A stretch of 64,000 nt of DNA from Treponema primitia ZAS-2 (GCF_000214375.1 NC_015578.1:682001-746000); one strand, 5' to 3'; shown: positions 24,161 through 33,476, counted from the first letter of the stretch. Notes: generated by a model not told the origin, from the sequence alone. Program-made: numbers and translations.

Positions 24161-25738
24161 TTAAAATTCCGCAGTTTTTGCGGCGATAAATTCCTTTTCA
24201 ATCTCCTCCGAGGGCTTGGGAGTTGCCAGGCTGACCAGGAAGATCGCCAGACAGGACAGGATGAACGCGGGGAGGAGCTCGTATACCCCAAAGGCGCCCC
24301 CGATCTTGCTGATGAATTCCTTCCAGATGATCACCATGCCGCCGCCGGTGAGCATTCCTGCGATGGCCCCTTGCAGAGTGGTCCGTTTCCAGAACAGGGA
24401 GAAAAGGATCAGGGGGCCGAAGGCGGCGCCCAGGCCAGCCCAGGCGTAGGAGACGATGCGGAAGATCGACTGGTTGCCCGAAAGGGCGATGGCCACCCCG
24501 AAGATGGTTACCAGGAGCATGGTGATCCGGGCCACCCACATTACCAGGCTTTCGCTGGCGTCCTTTTTAACAAGCCCCTTGAAGATGTCGTTGGCCAGGG
24601 CTGAGGAAGCGATGAGCATATAGGAGTCAGAAGAACTCATGGAGGCCGCCAGGACCCCGGAAATCACCAGCCCTGCCAGGAGGGGCGGGAAAAAGTCCAC
24701 GGCCAGATGGATGAAGATGGTTTCCGAATTTCCCGCTGTATTGAGCAGGGCGGGCATATAGGCCCTCCCGATAAGGCCGATGGCCACTGCGGCAAAAAGG
24801 GAGACGAAGCACCAGGTCACCGCGATAAGCCGGGATTGGGCAATTTTAGAGGATTTGCGTATGGCCATAAACCGGAGCAGCACCTGGGGCATACCGAAAT
24901 AGCCCAGCCCCCAAGCCATGCAGGAAACGATGTTGAGCAGGGAATAGTTTGCCCCGGGGCCAAAAGAGGGCTTCCCGTTCACCAGGGCCTGGACCCCTGC
25001 GGCTTTCCCCGAAGCATCCAGGGGGGTGGCTATACCGAAGATATCTGTAAACCGGGGGAAATTCTTGAGGTTTTCAGAAACCCCCGCCAAGCCCCCGGCA
25101 TGGGAAACCCCGAAACCCAGGACCAGGATTAGGACCAGGATCATCATCAGGCCCTGGATAAAGTCGGTAGTGCTCTCCGCCAGAAAGCCTCCCAGAAGGG
25201 TATAGACCATCACCAGGGCCGCTCCCAGGATGACCATGGCGGTATAGTAGTCTTCCGCCCCAAAGACGTAACCAAAGAGTTTCCCGAAGGTGACAAACTG
25301 GGAGCCCGCATAAATAGAGAAGAACACCAGGATCACCAGGGCGGCAATGGACATGAGGATGCGCTTTTTGTCATGGAAGCGGTTGCTGAAGAAGGTCGGC
25401 AGGGTGATGGCGTTATCCGCCACCTGGGAATAGGCGCGGAGCCGTTTTGCCACGAGCTGCCAGTTGATCCAGGTCCCGATAAAGAGCCCCAGGGCGGTCC
25501 AGAAGGCCTCCCCCATCCCGGTAAAGTAGGCCACCCCGGGCAACCCCATGAGGAGCCAGCCGCTCATATCCGATGCCTCGGCGCTCATAGCCGCCACCCA
25601 GGGCCCGAGCCCCCGTTTCCCAAGGAAAAACTCCTCGGGGTTACTGTTACTCCGCTGGGCATACCACAAACCGATGACGATCATCACCACCAGATAGGCT
25701 CCCATCCCAATCAGGGTCTGAATATTGGACGCAGACAT
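24161..25738 (-). CDS. putP: Sodium/proline symporter-type transporter (SSS family)
   Basis: 525 residues with about 13 transmembrane helices. The SSS-family features are clear: LGKRGLGPWVAAMSAEASDM near TM1-2 (substrate and sodium sites), the GWLLMGLPG turn, and SSSDSYMLIASS in the middle. PutP imports proline with sodium; related members move pantothenate or sugars, so the substrate is inferred from the closest-looking signature. The start has AAGGAGG upstream at about 25747. It is the first gene of a minus-strand series. Confidence 0.88.
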   Translation of the reverse strand: MSASNIQTLIGMGAYLVVMIVIGLWYAQRSNSNPEEFFLGKRGLGPWVAAMSAEASDMSGWLLMGLPGVAYFTGMGEAFWTALGLFIGTWINWQLVAKRLRAYSQVADNAITLPTFFSNRFHDKKRILMSIAALVILVFFSIYAGSQFVTFGKLFGYVFGAEDYYTAMVILGAALVMVYTLLGGFLAESTTDFIQGLMMILVLILVLGFGVSHAGGLAGVSENLKNFPRFTDIFGIATPLDASGKAAGVQALVNGKPSFGPGANYSLLNIVSCMAWGLGYFGMPQVLLRFMAIRKSSKIAQSRLIAVTWCFVSLFAAVAIGLIGRAYMPALLNTAGNSETIFIHLAVDFFPPLLAGLVISGVLAASMSSSDSYMLIASSALANDIFKGLVKKDASESLVMWVARITMLLVTIFGVAIALSGNQSIFRIVSYAWAGLGAAFGPLILFSLFWKRTTLQGAIAGMLTGGGMVIIWKEFISKIGGAFGVYELLPAFILSCLAIFLVSLATPKPSEEIEKEFIAAKTAEF

Positions 25739-25918
25739 AGCGTATCCTCCTTGTTATAGCATGGTGCCAGATAAAAATTGACTTTTGGAACCAGCCATAG
25801 AATTTATACCGGAAAAAGAGGGGAAATGTATACCGTATGGCAAAAAAATTGAAAATAAACGGAGTTCCCAGGCCCATGAGAAATAATTTTTGAAGTCGAC
25901 AACTTTGAAGTACGATAC

Positions 25919-25950
25919 TTGACTTTTTTTGCTTCACTTATTACTATAAT
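25919..25950 (+). promoter_or_regulatory. Promoter of the tRNA-Asp gene
   Basis: TATAAT at 25945-25950 lies ten bases before the tRNA 5' end. The best -35 is TTGACT at 25919-25924, but the 20-nt spacer is long, so the -35 assignment is uncertain. Confidence 0.5.
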
Positions 25951-25960
25951 AGAAACCTAT

Positions 25961-26035
25961 GGGGGTGTAGTGAAGCTGGTTTATCACGCTGGCCTGTCAA
26001 GCCGGAGATCGCGGGTTCAAGCCCCGTCGCTCCCG
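25961..26035 (+). tRNA. tRNA-Asp (GTC)
   Basis: Full cloverleaf. The acceptor stem GGGGGTG pairs with CGCTCCC, discriminator G. The anticodon arm is CTGGC-CTGTCAA-GCCGG with anticodon GTC, and the T-arm is GCGGG-TTCAAGC-CCCGT with one weak pair. CCA is not encoded. Confidence 0.93.
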
Positions 26036-26037
26036 TT

Positions 26038-26067
26038 CCCGTCTGTAAAGACGGGTTTCTTTTTTTT
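26038..26067 (+). terminator. Intrinsic terminator between tRNA-Asp and tRNA-Pro
   Basis: CCCGTCT-GTAA-AGACGGG followed by TTTCTTTTTTTT. The T-run touches the first base of tRNA-Pro, which is unusual. Confidence 0.85.
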
Positions 26068-26140
26068 CGGGTAATAGCGCAGCTGGTAGCGCGCTTGGTT
26101 CGGGACCAAGAGGTCCCCGGTTCGAATCCGGGTTGCCCGA
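26068..26140 (+). tRNA. tRNA-Pro (CGG)
   Basis: CGGGTAA pairs with TTGCCCG, discriminator A. The anticodon arm is CTTGG-TTCGGGA-CCAAG, anticodon CGG; the T-arm is CCCGG-TTCGAAT-CCGGG. CCA is not encoded. The 5' end abuts a terminator T-run; the 3' end runs straight into the tail-repeat array. Confidence 0.93.
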
Positions 26141-26611
26141 CAAAAGTGATTCTTCAACCAAAAAAAGCCGGATTCGAACCGGGGACCAGGACCCTCTAAA
26201 AGGCGATTCAATGAGCCTTTTAGAGGGTCGCGAAGCTGGACCAGTTGCGCAGCACGAATCCGGGTTGCCCGACAAAGTAAACATTCAACCAGTAAAGGCC
26301 GGATTCGAACCGGGGACCAGGACCCTCTAAAAGGCGATTCAATGAGCCTTTTGAAGGGTCGCGAAGCTGTAACCAGCAGCGCCGCCAGAATCCGAGATGT
26401 GCGACACATGTGAGAAGCTCTGAGCCAGAGGGTTGCCCGACAAAACGAGCCTTTTGAAGGGTCGCGAAGCTGTAACCAGCAGCGCCGCCAGAATCCGAGA
26501 TGTGCGACACATGTGAGAAGCTCAGATTCAAGAAGGTTGCTCGACAAAACGAGCCTTTTAGAGGGTCGCGAAGCTGACCCAAGTTGCGCAGCACGAATCC
26601 GGGTTGCCTGA
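26141..26611 (+). repeat. tRNA-Pro tail-repeat array
   Basis: Four further copies of the tRNA 3' tail (GGGTTGCCCGACA-like) end at 26272, 26440, 26544 and 26611. Unit 1 is: AT-rich linker; CCGGATTCGAACCGGGGACC (26168-26187), exactly antisense to the D-distal T-arm of the tRNA just upstream; a 15-bp perfect hairpin GACCCTCTAAAAGGC / GCCTTTTAGAGGGTC (26190-26229); then a sense copy of the T-arm and acceptor end. Unit 2 repeats this with a partly altered hairpin. Units 3 and 4 are shorter and lack the antisense part. Units 2 and 3 share a long block containing GATGTGCGACACATGTGAG. Confidence 0.85.
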
Positions 26612-26747
26612 ATGTAATTATTTGCTATATAAAGACTTGTCGTATTATGCCGACCCGATTCCCTATGCGGAGCTCAACCCGGGGCAAAAAATGATTGCCA
26701 TATTTTCAGAAATCCAAAAAAAAAATGAGATACATTGCAAAAACCAG

Positions 26748-26776
26748 TTGACACATACTGAATGTCTCCCTTATGT
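26748..26776 (+). promoter_or_regulatory. Promoter for the acidic-protein gene
   Basis: TTGACA (26748-26753), 17 nt, TTATGT (26771-26776). The -35 is perfect, the -10 weak. It lies 35 bp before the ATG at 26812. Confidence 0.5.
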
Positions 26777-26811
26777 TTCAAGAGAAATCTCATATTCTAA
26801 CGGAGAATGTT

Positions 26812-27105
26812 ATGGTTCTATTTGAGACCATGTATACTGAAGAGCTCATGTTGATACCCCTGGTCAATGAGCATAATGCCGGATATCCGCCATTCCTGGC
26901 CCTGGACGATGATGACGATGATGATGAGGATGACGAAATGGAAGAAGAAGAAGAATTCGACGACATCGAAGAAGAGTTCGATGATGATTTCGATGATGAT
27001 TTCGATGATGATGACGACGATTTTGATGATGATGACGATGATGATGACGACAATTTCGACGATTATGAAGAGGACATGGATTTCGACGACGATTTTGACG
27101 ATTAA
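26812..27105 (+). CDS. Extremely acidic small protein
   Basis: 97 residues from ATG 26812 (GGAG 6 nt upstream). The first 32 residues are ordinary and partly hydrophobic (MVLFETMYTEELMLIPLVNE). The remaining 65 are almost entirely Asp and Glu with regularly spaced Phe (FDDD units). The Asp-tract DNA is a GAT/GAC repeat. No family is recognised; such proteins often bind divalent metals, histone-like proteins or translation factors. It is convergent with rsfS. The tract could vary in length by slippage. Confidence 0.65.
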   Translation: MVLFETMYTEELMLIPLVNEHNAGYPPFLALDDDDDDDEDDEMEEEEEFDDIEEEFDDDFDDDFDDDDDDFDDDDDDDDDNFDDYEEDMDFDDDFDD

Positions 27106-27136
27106 AGGTTTTTAACCAGCGCCGGAAAATCGGGCA

Positions 27137-27496
27137 TCAGGGTGATACTATCACGGCGGCACTCCAAAGCCGCTCCAGCTCATAAAATGAACGGGAACCC
27201 GAAGACATGAGGTGAACCACGATGTTCCCCAGGTCGATGAGGTTCCATTCGTCATCGGAGCTGGCTTTTCGGTGTTGCCTAAGTATCTCAATGCCCTTGT
27301 CCCGGGCATAGTCTTTGATATGCCGCTGTAGTCCTTGGACATGGGCGGAACTGGAGACTGTGGCTACCACAAAGAAGTCGGTCCAGTGGTTGATTTCCCG
27401 GAGATCCATCACAATGACATCTTCTCCGCGGTGATCCCTGATAAGGGCGGCTAATTCGAGGGCGGCGGTTTTATCCACCTGAAACGTATCTTCCAT
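27137..27496 (-). CDS. rsfS: Ribosomal silencing factor RsfS
   Basis: 119 residues from ATG 27496 with AAGGA 6 nt upstream. RsfS/YbeB/Iojap motif: ALELAALIRDHRGEDVIVMD, then TDFFVVATVSSSAHVQGLQR and the WNLIDLGNIVVHLM core. It binds L14 on the 50S subunit and blocks subunit joining when nutrients are scarce. Its start overlaps the preceding gene's 3' end by 26 bp, so translation is coupled. It is last in the L21-to-RsfS block. Confidence 0.93.
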   Translation of the reverse strand: MEDTFQVDKTAALELAALIRDHRGEDVIVMDLREINHWTDFFVVATVSSSAHVQGLQRHIKDYARDKGIEILRQHRKASSDDEWNLIDLGNIVVHLMSSGSRSFYELERLWSAAVIVSP

Positions 27497-28691
27497 TAAA
27501 ATCCTTTCCAATGATAAGGGTAAAATCCGAACGATATTCAAGGTTCTGGATATTCATCTCTAAGCCAAGCTCCAGGCTTTCAGGGGTTAAAACTTCAAAA
27601 CGGAGGTTCCGGCACCGGATAATGTCCGCAAAGTTCCTGGCCACATCCTCGGAACCTGAGCGGTCCACGATTTCCGTGGCTTCGTAGTCACTATGGTCGG
27701 CGTTTCCGATGGAGATCACGTCATAGCCGAAGCCCCGCAGCAGTTCCGCAGTTCTTCCCGCCAAACCCGCTGTGGTGGTCCCGTTCAGGACCTCCACGGT
27801 AAAGACCCGCTCGGTTAGGGTCCCTTCTACCTGCCGGGTCAGGGCTGCCAGGGACTGGCGGACGATTTCTTTGATCAGGCTGCCATCGTAAAGGGGGAAG
27901 AGGAGCATCTGTCCTGAAACTTCCCGGGGATTGCCCCCAACAGACTGGATATTCACCCGGTCCATATCAATTTTGGCCAGTTCATCGAAAAGCCTGGTCC
28001 TGGTCCGGTGATTCATGGCTGTTTTTACCAAGGGTTCGTACAATTGAGCCACCGTGGGTTCCTTGAGGTACTCCACCTTTTCACCCATCCGCTTGATAAA
28101 GCCCAGGAAAAAGCGCTGTCTGCGGAATAGGGCCAGTTCGCGCTCCTCCTCGGGCAGCTCATAGGTCACGTAGCTCCGGGTCTTGTCTCCGTCCAGCCGC
28201 CTTACCCCGGAAGGAAAGAGGATAGTGTCCTTCCCATCGTATATTTCCACCGGGGTGGGGATAAAAATTTCAACCCCTTCGATTAAATCCACCACCCTTC
28301 CCAGGTCCTCCATGGTAAACACCACTGAAAAGTGTATCTCCACCCCGAGAAATCGTTCGATTTCAGTTTCAAAGTAGCCTATATGCTGGGGATTGTAGAC
28401 CGTATCGATGCGGTCTACCCGGTTGATCCGCTGGATGATCAGCCCCAACTCGCCGGGTATGTCGAAGATCGCCGCCCGCTTTGTGGCCGGGTAGTAGAAC
28501 AGCACATAGGAGCTCAGGGGCTTGTCTCCCTTTTCAATGATAAACAGGGTAGAAATTACCCGGTCCCCGGAAAGGGCTTCCTCAATGGGGTCCGAGCGCA
28601 TAGCCAGGATGGTGAAAAAAATCCCTCCCCCCAGGAGCAGGAGTATCAATATCAGGAGAAATCCGCTGGCATCAACCTTGGAGTTTCTCAA
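27471..28691 (-). CDS. LytR-CpsA-Psr (LCP) family protein with LytR_C domain
   Basis: 406 residues. One transmembrane helix near the N-terminus (LLILILLLLGGGIFFTIL) then an LCP domain (GVEIHFSVVFTMEDLGRVVD; LDGDKTRSYVTY; RRQRFFLGFIKRMG). A C-terminal LytR_C domain begins at VEVLNGTTTAGLAGRTAELL. LCP enzymes ligate glycopolymers to the cell wall in Gram-positives; spirochaetes have similar proteins whose acceptor is unclear. Overlaps the upstream nadD by 4 bp (ATGA) and the downstream rsfS by 26 bp. Confidence 0.85.
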   Translation of the reverse strand: MRNSKVDASGFLLILILLLLGGGIFFTILAMRSDPIEEALSGDRVISTLFIIEKGDKPLSSYVLFYYPATKRAAIFDIPGELGLIIQRINRVDRIDTVYNPQHIGYFETEIERFLGVEIHFSVVFTMEDLGRVVDLIEGVEIFIPTPVEIYDGKDTILFPSGVRRLDGDKTRSYVTYELPEEERELALFRRQRFFLGFIKRMGEKVEYLKEPTVAQLYEPLVKTAMNHRTRTRLFDELAKIDMDRVNIQSVGGNPREVSGQMLLFPLYDGSLIKEIVRQSLAALTRQVEGTLTERVFTVEVLNGTTTAGLAGRTAELLRGFGYDVISIGNADHSDYEATEIVDRSGSEDVARNFADIIRCRNLRFEVLTPESLELGLEMNIQNLEYRSDFTLIIGKDFNGRYVSGG

Positions 28692-29857
28692 AAACCGCCC
28701 CTTTTCTGCATGGTTTTTAGCAGCCGTTGGGTGCTTCGGGAAAGGTCCAGTTTCCGGGAGCGCAGGTAGGCCACGGTTTCGTCCAGGGTTGCGGTAAAGA
28801 GGGCATCCAGATCCGTGAAGCCCCGGTAATTTCGGAGTTTTTCACTGACCTGTCCCCGGGAAACCTCTATTTTATCGGCAATATACAGGGCTTTTGCCAG
28901 GGGACCCATTTCCGCACCGGCGGTGGTGTGGAGCTGTACTGCTTCCAGTATATCCTTGGTATGGATGCCAAATTGCTCCCTGAGCAATATCGCCGCAGCC
29001 CGTCCGTGGAGCAGTGAGGGCTTCTGTTCCTCCAGCCTGCTGATCCGGAGGCCGTCCTTTTTTGCCAGCCGGATCATTTCCAGCTCCGGAAAGGACTTGC
29101 ACATGTCATGGGTAATCCCCGCCAGGTAGCCTGATGGCCCGTCCATGCCGAAGCTCAGGCAGAGGTCTTGGGTAAGAAGGGCAACATTCCGGGAATGGAG
29201 GAACCGGGAGGGGCTTATCATGGTCCGCACGGTATTCTCGATAGCGGCAATGGTTTCCCAGGTAAAGCCTGATTCCATCTTTTTTTGAAAGCCGTAGAGG
29301 CCCCGATCTTGGATTATCAGGCGTGCCCCCTGGGGTACCAGGTAGCCCCAAGGACCGGCGGAGCGGATGCGGTCCCGCAGATCCCCCGAAGAAAGGGCTA
29401 AAATTTCATTTTCCAGTTGTTTATGGGGGAAAGGGAAGGGGAGAGCCTCCGCCGAAAGCCGGTGGGCGATGATAATATCCGTGATCTCCGCGATTTCCCC
29501 AGCGCTCCGCCATTTGTTGAAGTCCCGGGCCAGATCATCCCCCAGGATGAGGGCGGGCTTTCCTTCGCAGCGGTACCGTTGAATAATGTCCTTAACCGTA
29601 TCTATGGTGTAAGAGACCCCTTCCCGCTGTATTTCGCAGTCATCGATGGTAAAACGGGGATCCCCCGGGATGGAGGCGTTGAGCATATCCAGCCGGTCCC
29701 GGGGAGAAGCCCCATGGACACTCAGTTTGAAGGGGGAGGTGGAGGCGGGGACCAGGATGACCCGATCATACCCAAAGGCAGACAGCACCGCCTCTGCTAG
29801 GGATAGGTGGCCTAAATGGATAGGGTTAAAACTTCCCCCCAGGATCGCAAATCTCAC
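28688..29857 (-). CDS. nadD: Nicotinate-nucleotide adenylyltransferase fused to YqeK HD-domain hydrolase
   Basis: 389 residues. Residues 1-195 are NadD: GGSFNPIHLGHLSLAEA carries the (H/T)xGH motif, and ILVPASTSPFK follows. It adenylates nicotinate mononucleotide for NAD synthesis. Residues about 215-375 are YqeK-like HD domain: LHSRNVALLTQDL, AGITHDMCKS (HD), LLHGRAAAIL, LHTTAGAEMGPLAKALYIAD. YqeK is a symmetrical Ap4A hydrolase. In Firmicutes nadD and yqeK are adjacent separate genes; here they are one polypeptide. Four-bp overlap with the LCP gene. Confidence 0.93.
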   Translation of the reverse strand: MRFAILGGSFNPIHLGHLSLAEAVLSAFGYDRVILVPASTSPFKLSVHGASPRDRLDMLNASIPGDPRFTIDDCEIQREGVSYTIDTVKDIIQRYRCEGKPALILGDDLARDFNKWRSAGEIAEITDIIIAHRLSAEALPFPFPHKQLENEILALSSGDLRDRIRSAGPWGYLVPQGARLIIQDRGLYGFQKKMESGFTWETIAAIENTVRTMISPSRFLHSRNVALLTQDLCLSFGMDGPSGYLAGITHDMCKSFPELEMIRLAKKDGLRISRLEEQKPSLLHGRAAAILLREQFGIHTKDILEAVQLHTTAGAEMGPLAKALYIADKIEVSRGQVSEKLRNYRGFTDLDALFTATLDETVAYLRSRKLDLSRSTQRLLKTMQKRGGF

Positions 29858-29860
29858 GCT

Positions 29861-30955
<1,095 letters not shown>

Positions 30956-31010
30956 TTACTATTCACCATAAATAACCGATAAACCCTCAACCCGCGTGGG
31001 TTTCAGGTTC

Positions 31011-31295
31011 CTATTTCACATTCGCAGAGGACTGCGTTGGAAATTCCACGGGGACAATCCCCGCCAGCTTCCGTCCCCGGCGAGTGGTAAAAGATACGGT
31101 CCCGTCGGCCAGGGCAAAGAGGGTAAAATCCCCCCCGCAGCCCACATTGGGGCCCGGATGTATCTTGGTCCCCCGCTGCCGTACAATAATAGTCCCTGCC
31201 CTTACGGGCTGCCCATCGGATGCCTTGATCCCGAGGTACTGGGGATTCGAGTCCCGTCCATTTTTTGCGCCGCTGCCGCCCCGTTTCCGAGCCAT
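31011..31295 (-). CDS. rpmA: 50S ribosomal protein L27
   Basis: 94 residues, [20 protein letters not shown] at the N-terminus and [20 protein letters not shown] in the core. Its N-terminal tail reaches the peptidyl transferase centre. There is an in-frame stop four codons upstream of the ATG, so it has no N-terminal extension, although the gene for the extension-cleaving protease Prp precedes it directly. Distance to prp is one base. Confidence 0.97.
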   Translation of the reverse strand: MARKRGGSGAKNGRDSNPQYLGIKASDGQPVRAGTIIVRQRGTKIHPGPNVGCGGDFTLFALADGTVSFTTRRGRKLAGIVPVEFPTQSSANVK

Positions 31296-31296
31296 C

Positions 31297-31638
31297 TTAT
31301 TCCTCCGTTATTTGTCTGTTTACATTCATCGTACAATATTCCGGGAATTCCTCAGAAATCGACTTCAATCCTTCCAGCAGGAAGGTCCCGGCGGCGGAAA
31401 GAAACTCCCTTCCTTCGCCGGTATAGTCGATTTCCATCCGGACCAGCCCCCGTTCAGGGGCCTCTCCCTGGACCATGATCCCCTCTTTTTCCGAGAGAAT
31501 CCGCAGGGCCGTCCTGGTTAACACCGAAACGGCGGCGCATACAATATCGTCGCCCTTTGGCCCTGCCCCGGCGTGGCCTTTGACTGTGCAGGACCTGAGC
31601 AGTCCCGTCCCATCCAAAACCGCGCCGATATGTATCAT
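31297..31638 (-). CDS. prp: Ribosomal-processing cysteine protease Prp
   Basis: 113 residues. [20 protein letters not shown] carries the catalytic His and Cys of Prp in the family's GHA...G.DIVCAAVS pattern. In Firmicutes it cleaves a short N-terminal extension from L27 and sits between rplU and rpmA, exactly as here. This L27 lacks such an extension, so the substrate in this lineage is unclear. Confidence 0.9.
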   Translation of the reverse strand: MIHIGAVLDGTGLLRSCTVKGHAGAGPKGDDIVCAAVSVLTRTALRILSEKEGIMVQGEAPERGLVRMEIDYTGEGREFLSAAGTFLLEGLKSISEEFPEYCTMNVNRQITEE

Positions 31639-31643
31639 CCGCC

Positions 31644-31976
31644 CTAGGCTCCGACAATATCCTCGATCTTGATGATGGAATACTGCTGCCGGTGGCCCTG
31701 TTTGCGCCGGTAATCCTTTTTAGGCATATACTTGAACACGATGATCTTGCCATCCTTCCCGTGGCTTTCCACCACTGCGGAGACTTTGGCGCCCTTCACA
31801 TAGGGGGCTCCAACGCTCACCGTATTCTGGGAACCCTCATCGGCCCCCGAGGATACCAGCAGTACCGAGTCAATATCCACCGCGGTACCTGGTTCGGCGT
31901 CGATTCTGTCAACCTTCAGTTTGGCCCCTTTTTCGGCCTTATACTGTTTTCCCTTAAATTCAACTAAAGCGTACAT
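31644..31976 (-). CDS. rplU: 50S ribosomal protein L21
   Basis: 110 residues, from MYALVEFKGKQYKAEKGAKL to the family ending; the KYMPKKDYRRKQGHRQQY segment is the L21 signature. First gene of the rplU-prp-rpmA-obg-nadD-LCP-rsfS run; it has its own promoter. AAAGGATAATATACT precedes the ATG. Confidence 0.97.
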   Translation of the reverse strand: MYALVEFKGKQYKAEKGAKLKVDRIDAEPGTAVDIDSVLLVSSGADEGSQNTVSVGAPYVKGAKVSAVVESHGKDGKIIVFKYMPKKDYRRKQGHRQQYSIIKIEDIVGA

Positions 31977-32013
31977 AGTATATTATCCTTTCTTCGAATA
32001 CGAGTAGGGATAA

Positions 32014-32043
32014 TTTATACTACAAAGGGATTGGGATAGTCAA
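32014..32043 (-). promoter_or_regulatory. Promoter of the rplU operon
   Basis: Minus strand TTGACT (32038-32043), 18 nt, TATAAA (32014-32019). It leaves a leader of about 30 nt, shorter than a typical autoregulatory leader. Confidence 0.6.
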
Positions 32044-32304
32044 GTGGGCCACGGGAACTTCCTCATTTGATAAATCCTTTGGCTAGTTTCGGGAAACAAA
32101 GGCTAGATCAAGATCCCTAAACTGCTTTATTATAAGGAAGTTGTCATGAAATTGTATGGATACCCTGATATGTATCCTGCCAATCAAATCGCCCAGTAAA
32201 ATTTTACACCCCGCCGGTGTTATAATAGATGAGTTAAATTTGACCATTGACGTCAGTACTTATTCGTAGTTTGCTGATGAAGTTTTAATTTTCGAGGAGG
32301 AATT
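32044..32304. other. Intergenic region between the divergent rplU operon and the glycosyltransferase
   Basis: About 260 bp. A TATAAT at about 32221-32227 is a likely -10 for the plus-strand genes, with no good -35. A 17-codon frame with an AAGGAAG site (32146-32199) is the only coding signal and is too short to call. Confidence 0.5.
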
Positions 32305-33453
32305 ATGCTTCAATCTGTATTGGATTTTATCATCAGATTGTATTTTCCCATACTTGGGGTTCTAGCCCTCTATTTTTTCGTGCTTGCCACATCAAATATC
32401 CTGGAAATACGGAAAAACACTAGACCCGCAGAGTTGACTGACGGACCCCTGGTGTCGGTCCTGGTCCCCATGCGGAACGAGGAACAGAATGTGGAAATCT
32501 GTATCAATTCCCTGCGGGAACAGACCTACCGGAATTATGAAATTTTAATAATTGACGATAATTCCACCGACCGTACCCTGGAACTGATACAGAAGATGGC
32601 CCGCTTGGATACACGGATACATATTTATCAAGGTATGCCCCTGGCTGATGGCTGGTTCGGTAAGCCCTATGCCATGCAGCAGTTAGCCCGGGAAGCAAAG
32701 GGGGAAATCCTCATGTTTACCGATGCGGACACGGTCCACAGCCCCACCAGTGTTTCCTGGACGGTAACCAATATGCATACCCTTCAGGCGGATTTAATCT
32801 CCGGCTTTACCGGGCAGGTCTTTAAGTCCTTTGGAGAGATGATAGTCGGCTCCCTTTTGTTTTTTATGACCGGCTTTATTATTCCCCTCTGGATGAACAA
32901 ATTGTCCAAATTGGGGAGTTTTTCCACCGCCGTTGGGCAGTTTATTGCCATTAAAAAAGAAGTTTTTGACGAAATCGGCGGTTATGAGCCCCTCAGGCAC
33001 AAGACCACCGAGGATGTATACCTGGCCCGGTATGTCAAAGAAAAGGGATACAAGACTTTTTTCCTGGACATAAAAGGTCATATTCAGTGTCGAATGTACC
33101 CGGGATATACCGCAGCGGTAGAGGGGATAGGCAAAAATATCTACGATTTTTTTGGGAAAAACCCGGTCATTGTTTCAATAGTTGCGGTTTTGGTGTTGCT
33201 TTTCCTCTTCCTTCCCGCGCCCATGCTTTTTGTCAGCCTCTTTATGGGCAGTCATTGGACGCTGAACTTCATTGCCATTGATTTACTCTATACTCTGACC
33301 TGGACCCTGCTCTTCCTGGACCGAAAGCAGCCCTGGTATTATGGATTTCTTTGGCCCTGTATCTTCCTGAACCTTTTTTACATGATAATCTGGTCCTGGG
33401 TTAAGACCGTTTCCGGCCAGGGTTTTTACTGGAAAGACCGCTTGGTGGGCTAG
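32305..33453 (+). CDS. Membrane glycosyltransferase, GT2 family
   Basis: 382 residues from ATG with GAGGAGG upstream. One N-terminal transmembrane helix, then a GT2 domain: LVPMRNEEQNVEI (nucleotide binding), EILIIDDNSTDRTL (DDN), LMFTDADT (DxD metal site), and TTEDVYLARYVKEKGY late in the domain. Three to four C-terminal helices follow. The layout resembles CrtQ-type and HpnB-type lipid glycosyltransferases. With the adjacent acyltransferase and MATE exporter, it probably glycosylates a lipid; the product is not known. Confidence 0.85.
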   Translation: MLQSVLDFIIRLYFPILGVLALYFFVLATSNILEIRKNTRPAELTDGPLVSVLVPMRNEEQNVEICINSLREQTYRNYEILIIDDNSTDRTLELIQKMARLDTRIHIYQGMPLADGWFGKPYAMQQLAREAKGEILMFTDADTVHSPTSVSWTVTNMHTLQADLISGFTGQVFKSFGEMIVGSLLFFMTGFIIPLWMNKLSKLGSFSTAVGQFIAIKKEVFDEIGGYEPLRHKTTEDVYLARYVKEKGYKTFFLDIKGHIQCRMYPGYTAAVEGIGKNIYDFFGKNPVIVSIVAVLVLLFLFLPAPMLFVSLFMGSHWTLNFIAIDLLYTLTWTLLFLDRKQPWYYGFLWPCIFLNLFYMIIWSWVKTVSGQGFYWKDRLVG

Positions 33454-33476
33454 CAGCCTGGCTGGGGAGGAGTATC

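Noticed and set aside
25997-26594. Several minus-strand open frames with peptides such as RIRTGDLLVPNQA
   Set aside because: They read through tRNA-Pro and its tail repeats; this is a well-known artefact of translating tRNA sequences.
26604-26825. 73-codon plus-strand frame before the acidic protein
   Set aside because: Starts inside the last tRNA-Pro tail repeat and overlaps the promoter of the acidic-protein gene.
32146-32199. 17-codon frame with AAGGAAG upstream
   Set aside because: Too short and without family or conservation evidence to call a gene; mentioned in the gap entry.
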